NCBI GenBank assembly: GCA_025055465.1
Contig: JANWXA010000026.1
Location: 8,337 to 13,712, forward strand
Direction of reading: 5' to 3'
Length of the DNA stretch: 5,376 nucleotides
From: Candidatus Kapaibacterium sp.
GTDB taxonomy: Bacteria; Bacteroidota; Ignavibacteria; Kapaibacteriales; HRBIN21
The translations under genes were made by a program, and so were the position numbers. The notes under the pieces were generated by a model. It did no database searches. It saw only the letters and a list, made by a program, of their open reading frames with translations, and was not told where the DNA came from. Shown piece by piece: positions 1 through 5,376 of this stretch (position 1 is the first letter of the stretch; each line of letters begins with the position of its first letter).

Positions 1-2
1 TA

Positions 3-428
3 TGGCTCTTTGGCGACAACGTAGAGGACGCGATGGGACACGGGCGTTTTCTGCTTTTCTATCTCCTCTGTGGCATTGCCGCAGCGGTGGCACACGCTCT
101 CACCAACGCAGGTTCCTCAATCCCAACAGTCGGCGCCAGCGGGGCCATCTCCGGAATAATGGGTGCCTACATGCTCTTTTTCCCACACTCCCGCATTATC
201 ACCATTGTGCCTATCTTTATTACATGGCTATCACTGGCCATCCCAGCATACGTCTTTCTTGGGTTTTGGGCATTGCTGCAAGTTTACAATGGCATGCTGC
301 TGAGTGCAGAAAACATGGGAGGTGTAGCATGGTGGGCACACGCAGGAGGATTTGCGGCCGGACTCCTCCTTGGACCACTCCTACGTCGCCGGCGATATCG
401 GATCCCACGTCGTACGGAACCGTTCTAA
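3..428 (+). CDS. Rhomboid family intramembrane serine protease, C-terminal part (5' end outside window)
   Basis: Rhomboids are polytopic inner-membrane proteases that cut transmembrane segments of client proteins with a Ser-His dyad. The open frame enters from the left edge (no start here) and gives 141 residues. It opens with the typical WLFGDNVEDAMGHGRF segment that precedes the second core helix. A His-x3-Asn pair (residues 31 and 35; oxyanion-type positions in GlpG) is followed by the GASG motif with the catalytic Ser at residue 46 (bases 138-140). The catalytic His is in WWAHAGGF, residue 113 (bases 339-341), inside a Gly/Ala-rich last helix. At least four hydrophobic stretches are visible. 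The protein ends in a basic tail (RRRRYRIPRRTEPF), expected to be cytoplasmic. Both catalytic residues are present, so the enzyme is probably active; its substrate is unknown. The next gene starts 19 bases after the stop. Family assignment is firm; what is missing upstream cannot be judged. Confidence 0.93.
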   Translation, partial: WLFGDNVEDAMGHGRFLLFYLLCGIAAAVAHALTNAGSSIPTVGASGAISGIMGAYMLFFPHSRIITIVPIFITWLSLAIPAYVFLGFWALLQVYNGMLLSAENMGGVAWWAHAGGFAAGLLLGPLLRRRRYRIPRRTEPF

Positions 429-433
429 AAGTT

Positions 434-440
434 GGGGGGG
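434..440 (+). promoter_or_regulatory. Probable ribosome binding site (G7 run) for the GTG-started gene at 448
   Basis: A run of seven G followed by AA lies seven bases upstream of GTG 448. It can pair with the CCUCC of the anti-Shine-Dalgarno with one G-U pair, and it is the only SD-like site near any + strand start in this window. It supports GTG 448 over an upstream TTG (352) in the same frame, which would put 32 extra residues inside the rhomboid coding region. The call is an inference from position and composition. Confidence 0.5.
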
Positions 441-447
441 AACAGCC

Positions 448-2082
448 GTGTTCGAACGGGAAATCCGCACTGAAAAACAACGTCTACTTCGCCTCCTCGG
501 CACGTCTGAACCCTTTATTCTCCTAACGAATGTGCTCCAGTTACCCGAGACTGAACTCCCCTACAAACGGTATCTGTGGGCGGAGATACAGTGGCAGCTT
601 CATGAGGAACATTTGCTGCGCCAGCGCCACCCATACTTTGACTACACCGATCCGGAGCTTACCCCGTTACTGCAACGAATAGATGAACTCCTGCTTCGCC
701 ATGCTCGCTTCCCACGCCAAGAGTTAGAACTGCTTGTAGACAGCGCCGTCAAAGTCCGGCTCAACTTTCTCTGTCGTCCTCGCACGACGCTGAAATGGTT
801 TATTTTCCGCGGCGAGCCCCTCAAGCAGCGGACCGAAATCTTGCGTCGGCTGGATTACCTAAGCGACTACCCATACCTCACCTCAGGGGTCCGTCACCAC
901 ATACAGCAACTGGAGCTGTCCACCGGAGGCGATGGAGTCCTTTCCATACTGGAGTTTGAGCGGATTGTCCAACAAGCGGACGACTCTGCCCTGGAATTAA
1001 CCCCCTCACAGTTTCTGGAACTGCTGCAACCGCTGGAGGCCTTCTTCTACACCACCAACCCGGGGATACATCCCAAGCATCTTCCCACAGCAGCGCTCAT
1101 TATTTTCCTCGATGATAAGGGCATCCGCTTACTGGCACAGGAATTAGAGCAACTCCTGCGCCACCAACGCCTCCTGTGGATCTCGCACAAGCAGTTCTTA
1201 GAGCTGGTCACCCGCCTGCTGATAGAGCTGGAGATGCCCCCTGCCGACACCCATACCATCCCCTTACAGTTCCCCGACGACGCTCCAGCCGAAGCAGCCC
1301 AGGGAACAACCTCTACAACGTCTACTGAAATCCCGTCCGCGGACATTTATGCCCCGCCTCCGTCTGTCCCAGAAAGGCAGGACGAGCCAGCACAGAATCG
1401 CCCACCGTCCCTTTTAGAACAAGCTGAGGCAGCCACACCCTCAGTAGAAGAAGTCCCATCGGAAGGGGGTCTCGACGAGATCGCTTTATCCACCGAAGTC
1501 CTGCAGAACATCCAATCCGTGGTAACTGCAGAGCCAGAACCAAAAGCCGTGTCCACGGCAGCATCGGAACCTGCCTCAGGGAGTGACTGCTCCGAACACC
1601 TCATGGAATGCCTTTCCCCTCCACCTCTTCAGCACGACAACGTGTTATGGTCCGACGGCGCAATTTCCTCTGATACCTTGCAAGCAACATGGGAGCAAAT
1701 CCTTCTAACCGAGGATGATGTTCCCCGTGCTTTCCCCACCCCCTTGCCGGACCCTGAACACGCGGACACATCACAAAAGGCTGTCTCTCCGGAACCTCCC
1801 GGATCCGCGCCAGAATCTGAAGCCCCTACCACCCTAGTTCGCCTACTGAGCGATCCAGATTGGTACCGTCGTTATGCCCGATCGCTCTTCCCCACAGAGG
1901 ACGCCTATGCGGAAGTCACCCGTCGGCTCTGCGCCTGTTCGCACTGGAAGTTAGCTGCAGCAGTTATTGACCGGCTTTTTGTAAAGTACGGAATTGACCC
2001 GCAATCTCATGCTGCCAGGCAATTCCGTCAAGAAATTCTGCGCCATTACAACATTCAGACCGGTACCCATGCACTTCATTGA
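448..2082 (+). CDS. Unrecognised 544-aa protein: two helical regions joined by a long Pro/Glu/Ser/Thr linker
   Basis: I do not recognise a family. Three parts can be seen. Residues 1-262 are rich in Leu, Glu, Arg and Gln with heptad-like spacing, suggesting an alpha-helical domain. Residues about 262-460 are low-complexity, rich in Pro, Glu, Ser, Thr and Ala, and acidic, most likely a disordered linker. Residues about 462-535 form a second compact, probably helical region that starts LVRLLSDPDWYRRYARSLF. There is no signal peptide or membrane segment, so the protein is probably cytoplasmic. A degenerate EF-hand-like loop lies at residues 158-169. GTG 448 is chosen because of the G-run seven bases upstream and the 19-base gap after the rhomboid gene; the frame is open further upstream only as a shadow of rhomboid. 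The 3' end overlaps obg by 14 bases, so the two are probably translationally coupled. Coding status is supported by the long open frame, the tight packing and the domain-like composition. Function is unknown. Confidence 0.85.
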   Translation: MFEREIRTEKQRLLRLLGTSEPFILLTNVLQLPETELPYKRYLWAEIQWQLHEEHLLRQRHPYFDYTDPELTPLLQRIDELLLRHARFPRQELELLVDSAVKVRLNFLCRPRTTLKWFIFRGEPLKQRTEILRRLDYLSDYPYLTSGVRHHIQQLELSTGGDGVLSILEFERIVQQADDSALELTPSQFLELLQPLEAFFYTTNPGIHPKHLPTAALIIFLDDKGIRLLAQELEQLLRHQRLLWISHKQFLELVTRLLIELEMPPADTHTIPLQFPDDAPAEAAQGTTSTTSTEIPSADIYAPPPSVPERQDEPAQNRPPSLLEQAEAATPSVEEVPSEGGLDEIALSTEVLQNIQSVVTAEPEPKAVSTAASEPASGSDCSEHLMECLSPPPLQHDNVLWSDGAISSDTLQATWEQILLTEDDVPRAFPTPLPDPEHADTSQKAVSPEPPGSAPESEAPTTLVRLLSDPDWYRRYARSLFPTEDAYAEVTRRLCACSHWKLAAAVIDRLFVKYGIDPQSHAARQFRQEILRHYNIQTGTHALH

Positions 2083-3097
2083 TACGGCCACAATCCGGGT
2101 CAAGGCCGGCAGAGGTGGGGACGGGGTCATCAGCTTCCGTCGAGAAAAGTATGTCCCCAAAGGTGGTCCGGACGGCGGGAACGGAGGCAAAGGCGGCGAC
2201 GTTGTCTTGATCGCTGACCCTCACCTGACTACTCTTTTGGACTACCGCTATCGGCATTTCTACGCTGCGGAAGACGGATGCCACGGCGAGGGCAACAACC
2301 GCACAGGACGCAGCGGAAAAGACCTTGTACTACGCATCCCTTGTGGAACCATCGTTCGTGACGCTGCCACTGGCAAACTGCTGGGGGACTTGTCTAAACC
2401 GGAACAGCGTGTGATAGTTGCCCGGGGAGGTCAAGGCGGGCGCGGGAACGCCGCTTTTGCTACCCCGACCAATCGTGCTCCACGCATCGCCGAGCCCGGG
2501 CAACCTGGCGAGGAACGCCTGCTGGAACTGGAATTGAAACTGCTTGCCGACGTCGGACTGGTTGGCTTTCCAAACGCAGGAAAATCGACTCTACTGGCAA
2601 CCATTTCGGCTGCCCGCCCTAAGATCGCCGATTACCCCTTTACGACCCTTGCCCCAGTCCTTGGCATGGTACGGCTCGGACCCGAACAGAGCTTCGTTGT
2701 CGCCGACATCCCCGGCCTCATCGAAGGGGCGCACCAAGGACGGGGTCTGGGACATCAATTTTTACGGCATATTGAGCGTACCCGCGTATTGGTCTTCCTC
2801 CTGGAAGCAACAGCAGAAGACCCACAACGGGACTACATCACCCTGCTTAGGGAGCTGGAGCAGTATAATCCCGAGCTCCTCTGCAAAACCCGCATCCTCT
2901 GCCTAAGCAAGTGCGATCTGCTTTCTGAGTCCGAGCGGCGTCGTGTCGCACACCAAAGCATTGACGGCAACCCGCCGCTTCTCATTAGTGCCGTCACAGG
3001 TGAGGGTATTCCAACGTTACTGTATCGAATATGGGAAGCTCTTCAGCAGGTCCGTCACGCGTCGAATTCACCTGCTGCCGTTCCCATTTCCCCATAA
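2069..3097 (+). CDS. obg: Obg/CgtA GTPase, ribosome-associated
   Basis: Obg is an essential, slow-hydrolysing GTPase that binds the 50S subunit and takes part in ribosome assembly and stress responses. The protein has 342 residues. Residues 1-158 are the glycine-rich Obg fold, starting MHFIDTATIRVKAG and containing FRREKYVPKGGPDGGNGG. Residues 159-330 are the G domain: G1 GFPNAGKS (166-173), switch I FTTLAP (191-196), G3 DIPGLIEG (213-220), G4 SKCD (280-283) and G5 ISAVTGEG (306-313). G4 has Ser in place of the textbook Asn; Ser/Thr here is, from memory, common in Bacteroidota/Chlorobiota. Only about 12 residues follow the G domain, so the C-terminal OCT domain of some Obg proteins is absent. 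ATG 2069 is chosen because it matches the conserved N-terminus; an in-frame start at 1994 would add 25 residues absent from the family. It has no clear Shine-Dalgarno and overlaps the preceding gene by 14 bases, which suggests coupling. Confidence 0.97.
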   Translation: MHFIDTATIRVKAGRGGDGVISFRREKYVPKGGPDGGNGGKGGDVVLIADPHLTTLLDYRYRHFYAAEDGCHGEGNNRTGRSGKDLVLRIPCGTIVRDAATGKLLGDLSKPEQRVIVARGGQGGRGNAAFATPTNRAPRIAEPGQPGEERLLELELKLLADVGLVGFPNAGKSTLLATISAARPKIADYPFTTLAPVLGMVRLGPEQSFVVADIPGLIEGAHQGRGLGHQFLRHIERTRVLVFLLEATAEDPQRDYITLLRELEQYNPELLCKTRILCLSKCDLLSESERRRVAHQSIDGNPPLLISAVTGEGIPTLLYRIWEALQQVRHASNSPAAVPISP

Positions 3098-4668
3098 AAA
3101 GCTGCCTGCTGGGCTGCTGCCTTGCCCTACTGCCTGTGTGGGCACAGCCCCACATTGGCCTATTGACCATAGAGTACGAACCGCCAGCAATACCACCCCC
3201 CTGGTGGGCCCCGCTATGTCATTGCCCCTCTAAGCTTCCCACCCCTGAATTCATAGCGCGCCTCCTCACGCTTGCCGAAGGGGACAGATTAGACCCGGCA
3301 CGGCTAACGGAAGAGCGCATCCGCCTGCAGTCCAGCGGAGTGTTTGCGCATGTCAGTCACTTACTCGACACTCTAACTCCCACCAGCGTGGAACTGCGAT
3401 GGATTGTAAGCCCACGATGCCTGAATGTGCTTGTTCCCATCGCCTCCCTCAGTAGACAAGCCCATCACGTAGGTGCCCTTCTCCACACTGTCAGTTTATG
3501 GCAACCTGGGGATGTTCTCTCAGCCCAACTCTGGTACCGCCAAGAGCTGGGGATTGGCTGGGAAACAGCACTTCGGTTCTACCTACCCCTCAGCAGTCTG
3601 GGAAACATCGAAGGGGCCATTCGCCACCACCGCTATCGCACAGCGTATCAACTCTCCATAGGTTCGCCCCCACCACACCAACCTCTCCAACGATGGAATG
3701 GCGGCATTGAATGGTGTCAGGAAACCGGAAAATTCTGGGACCTACGTACATCTGCACCGTCCTTGTACACACGCCGCGATTGCTCACTCCAAACCTGGCT
3801 GGCCTGGAAAACACAGCGATACGACCAGCTCTTCATCACTCTGCTCGGTCAATGGCAGTACGCCAGCAGTCCCCCGGGTTACCGGAAAGCCTTTGACAAC
3901 ACGGCCCTTCTTCTTCTCGGCGTGGGGTCCTTAGCCCACCGGTACCAACGACTGTCATCGCCCCTGCTCCAAAGTGATAGCTGCACGGTAATCACAGGAG
4001 CTTGGGGTGCTGTGATCTGTGGGCTTGGATTCCCCAGCCCTCACGGAGGAGAACGTTTCACATATCTGGCAGGTGAGTTAGAACAATCCGTGGCCGGAAA
4101 GCATCTTCTTCTTTCCGGGCGCATTGCCGCCGGCAATGCGTTCGCCCAACGCGCAGCCCGGTACACAGTGCTGGAAACGGCTCTTGCCGGCTGGCTCTTT
4201 CTGGCACCTCCACTTCTCCTGGCATGGAACGGACGGCATCAGAACGTATGGAACTGGGACGCATACCGTGCCGAACGCCTGGACGCGCTGACAGGTTTTC
4301 CAACCCTATTCCCCAGCACAGCCACTGATAATCGCCTGGAACTCCGCACAGAACTGCGTTGGCGGGGTAACCCAATCACCCCAGAAATAGGGTGGACTGC
4401 GCTTTTCTTTCACCACATAGGAACTCTCTGGAACCAGGGTACCCAGCTGTCCAACGCCCACTTCCGCAACGCCACTGGCTTTGGATTCTGGCTACACGTA
4501 GGTGGTACACAGACCCTTCGCTGGAGCCTCAAACCTGAAATTGCATACACTCACACTCTACGGCGATTTTTGCCTCTGCTACACACCGAGCTCACCACCG
4601 ATGTGGAGCACCTCCACCGTTACCGTCTCCCGCGCCTACTCGGCGCTCCGCTGACCGAAGAACCATAA
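3031..4668 (+). CDS. Probable outer-membrane protein with one POTRA-like segment and a beta-strand-rich region (Omp85/BamA-like, divergent)
   Basis: The protein has 545 residues from ATG 3031. Residues 25-38 are a hydrophobic core ending VWA-QPH, a likely Sec signal peptide after an unusually long n-region. Residues about 69-128 resemble a POTRA repeat: a helix with EFIARLLTLAEGDRLD, a second helix LTEERIRLQSSGVFAHV, then a strand VELRWIVSP. This matches the usual 'LREGDxxDxxxLxxxxxxLxxxGxF' pattern from memory. Residues 130-545 are rich in Trp, Tyr, His and Arg with alternating patterns, consistent with a beta-barrel of about 400 residues. BamA/TamA-like proteins insert barrels or move lipids, but no such role can be assigned. 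Oddities: one POTRA-like segment only, a Pro/Trp/Cys-rich insert (52-68), about twelve cysteines, and no C-terminal aromatic beta-signal (it ends LTEEP). The start overlaps obg by 67 bases with no Shine-Dalgarno; no other canonical start before the signal peptide is better. Confidence 0.6.
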   Translation: MGSSSAGPSRVEFTCCRSHFPIKSCLLGCCLALLPVWAQPHIGLLTIEYEPPAIPPPWWAPLCHCPSKLPTPEFIARLLTLAEGDRLDPARLTEERIRLQSSGVFAHVSHLLDTLTPTSVELRWIVSPRCLNVLVPIASLSRQAHHVGALLHTVSLWQPGDVLSAQLWYRQELGIGWETALRFYLPLSSLGNIEGAIRHHRYRTAYQLSIGSPPPHQPLQRWNGGIEWCQETGKFWDLRTSAPSLYTRRDCSLQTWLAWKTQRYDQLFITLLGQWQYASSPPGYRKAFDNTALLLLGVGSLAHRYQRLSSPLLQSDSCTVITGAWGAVICGLGFPSPHGGERFTYLAGELEQSVAGKHLLLSGRIAAGNAFAQRAARYTVLETALAGWLFLAPPLLLAWNGRHQNVWNWDAYRAERLDALTGFPTLFPSTATDNRLELRTELRWRGNPITPEIGWTALFFHHIGTLWNQGTQLSNAHFRNATGFGFWLHVGGTQTLRWSLKPEIAYTHTLRRFLPLLHTELTTDVEHLHRYRLPRLLGAPLTEEP

Positions 4669-4781
4669 AGCTGCTGCACGTAAATAAATTCAGCGCTCCT
4701 TTCTGCGGACCGCGGGTGCCGTGAACCGCTTCCTTCCTAACCAACCCCCCGAACAGCTCCCTGAACACAGCAGGTGAACCC

Positions 4782-4808
4782 TTCGGTAATAAGCAGTAAA
4801 CCACCGAA
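4782..4808. repeat. Inverted repeat, 6-bp stem
   Basis: TTCGGT (4782-4787) and ACCGAA (4803-4808) are perfect reverse complements around a 15-base spacer. No T-run follows on either strand, so a terminator is only one possibility; a six-base match over this distance can also arise by chance. Confidence 0.3.
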
Positions 4809-4822
4809 CATCTATAAGCACA

Positions 4823-4849
4823 CCTTTGATCTCTGGGGTGCTTCAAAGG
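4823..4849. repeat. Inverted repeat, 7-bp stem; possible bidirectional terminator
   Basis: CCTTTGA (4823-4829) and TCAAAGG (4843-4849) are perfect reverse complements with a 13-base loop. It lies about 155 bases past the + strand gene and about 115 bases past the - strand gene, so it could end either transcript. It lacks a downstream T-run on both strands, and the stem is short and not GC-rich, so the terminator call is weak. Confidence 0.35.
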
Positions 4850-4965
4850 GGGTAGTCAGCAGCTTCCTAAATCCAATGAACGGCCATGCTGCCACCAGAC
4901 AAAGCCATCATTCTACGTGCGCAGCACACAGGGAGCACCAGAAACGACATCCCAGCCCATGCCTC

Positions 4966-5376
4966 TTACCTTGCGCTTCCTCGTCCTCTCCGCTCTAACC
5001 AAACACCCACCACTAAGAGCAGCAAGACCACCCCATTGAGCCCCATACTCACCCAACGTCCGTGTTCCAGCGCCCGTGAGCGATAGTGAAATTCCACCGT
5101 ATGGGTCCCCGGCGGCACTACGACACCACGCAAGGCGTAATTAGTTTTGATGATAGGGACCGACTTACCGTCTACCGCGGCTTCCCACGCCGGCGGGTAA
5201 ATGACCTCGCTCAATACCAGAAAGCTGGGTCCCGCTGTAGTTGCTTGTAGTTTGATGTATTCATTCTTATGGACGAGTACCTGTACCGACGCCCCATCGC
5301 CAGGGGACTGTATTTCTTCAGGCAGGGGATGCTCTATAAATGCTACACGCCGCGGGTCGAAATCTCCTCGCTGGAG
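4966..5376 (-). CDS. YfhO-family membrane protein, C-terminal part (N-terminus beyond the right edge)
   Basis: The frame is open from the right edge to a TAA at 4966-4968 and gives 136 residues. YfhO proteins are large multi-pass membrane proteins thought to act in cell-envelope glycosylation; the exact reaction is not settled for most members. The diagnostic C-terminal block is clear: FDPRRVAFIEHPLP near the start, a strand with VQVLVHKNEYIKLQA, then SEVIYPPAWEAAVDGKSVPI and NYALRGVVVPPGTHTVEFHY (residues 56-98). This is the family's soluble beta-rich domain ('SexYYPGWxAxVDGxxxxxxxxNxxFRxVxVPAGxHxVxFxY', from memory). One membrane helix follows (about 108-126, WVSMGLNGVVLLLLVVGVWL) and a basic tail. 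A TTG at 5212-5214 could be misread as a start, but the family pattern continues upstream through the window edge. The gene converges on the + strand unit and is therefore separately transcribed. Confidence 0.9.
   Translation of the reverse strand, partial: LQRGDFDPRRVAFIEHPLPEEIQSPGDGASVQVLVHKNEYIKLQATTAGPSFLVLSEVIYPPAWEAAVDGKSVPIIKTNYALRGVVVPPGTHTVEFHYRSRALEHGRWVSMGLNGVVLLLLVVGVWLERRGRGSAR

Larger units (their letters stand above)
4669..4965. other. Non-coding gap between convergent genes
   Basis: These 297 bases separate the stop of the POTRA-like protein from the stop of the YfhO-family gene on the other strand. Termination signals for both would be expected here. I see two short inverted repeats (listed separately) but no strong GC-rich hairpin followed by a T-run on either strand. 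No tRNA, riboswitch or small-RNA signature is recognisable. Short open frames crossing it have unconvincing composition and no start context. Confidence 0.6.

Noticed and set aside
352..447. Upstream TTG start at 352 for the unrecognised gene
   Set aside because: It lies inside the rhomboid coding region. The 32 extra residues are the shadow frame of the rhomboid C-terminus, and the G-run sits correctly for GTG 448.
1047..1832. Several - strand open frames of 67-99 codons opposite the unrecognised gene
   Set aside because: Ser/Arg/Gly-rich shadow translations of the Pro/Ser/Glu-rich linker and its neighbours, with no family resemblance and no start context.
1994..2068. Upstream start for obg at 1994
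   Set aside because: It would add 25 residues before the MHFIDTATI segment, which is where Obg proteins normally begin.
3103..3120. LLGC lipobox-like motif in the signal peptide of the POTRA-like protein (residues 26-29)
   Set aside because: It sits at the start of the hydrophobic core and not at its end, so a lipoprotein cleavage there has no h-region before it. Cleavage after VWA is more plausible.
4722..4752. GGAAGGAAGCGG on the - strand, reminiscent of the SRP RNA (4.5S) helix 8 loop
   Set aside because: The bases flanking the GGAA loop do not pair as in SRP RNA, the internal-loop bases do not match, and no long closing helix is seen. It is a chance purine-rich match.
4592..4846. 84-codon - strand open frame over the end of the POTRA-like gene and the gap
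   Set aside because: It overlaps the real + strand coding region, has unconvincing composition, and resembles nothing known.

Overview
The window (about 55-57% G+C by eye) is ordinary-looking chromosome from a Gram-negative bacterium. The best guess is a member of the Bacteroidota/Chlorobiota group. The reasons are the close resemblance of the Obg N-terminal domain to remembered Chlorobi-type sequences, its Ser-Lys-Cys-Asp G4 motif (this group often has Ser/Thr where others have Asn), an outer-membrane-type protein, a YfhO-family protein, and the general lack of strong Shine-Dalgarno sites. This placement is inference and no species is recognised.

Left block, + strand (3-4668): four tightly packed genes that look like one transcription unit. 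They are (1) the C-terminal 141 residues of a rhomboid intramembrane serine protease, with the catalytic Ser and His both present; (2) an unrecognised 544-residue protein made of two helical regions joined by a long Pro/Glu/Ser/Thr-rich linker; (3) the ribosome-associated GTPase Obg/CgtA, complete and with all G motifs; (4) a probable exported outer-membrane protein with one POTRA-like segment followed by a beta-strand-rich region. Junctions are a 19-base gap, a 14-base overlap and a probable 67-base overlap, so translational coupling is likely. Apart from obg the genes have no obvious shared pathway. Rhomboid, POTRA protein and YfhO are all envelope proteins.

Centre (4669-4965): a 297-base non-coding gap between converging genes. 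It holds two short perfect-stem inverted repeats, but I see no classical hairpin plus T-run terminator, tRNA or other RNA gene.

Right block, - strand (4966-5376): the C-terminal 136 residues of a YfhO-family multi-pass membrane protein; its N-terminal part lies beyond the right edge.

No mobile element, CRISPR array, phage gene or defence system is visible. The most unusual items are the unrecognised linker protein and the atypical POTRA protein.
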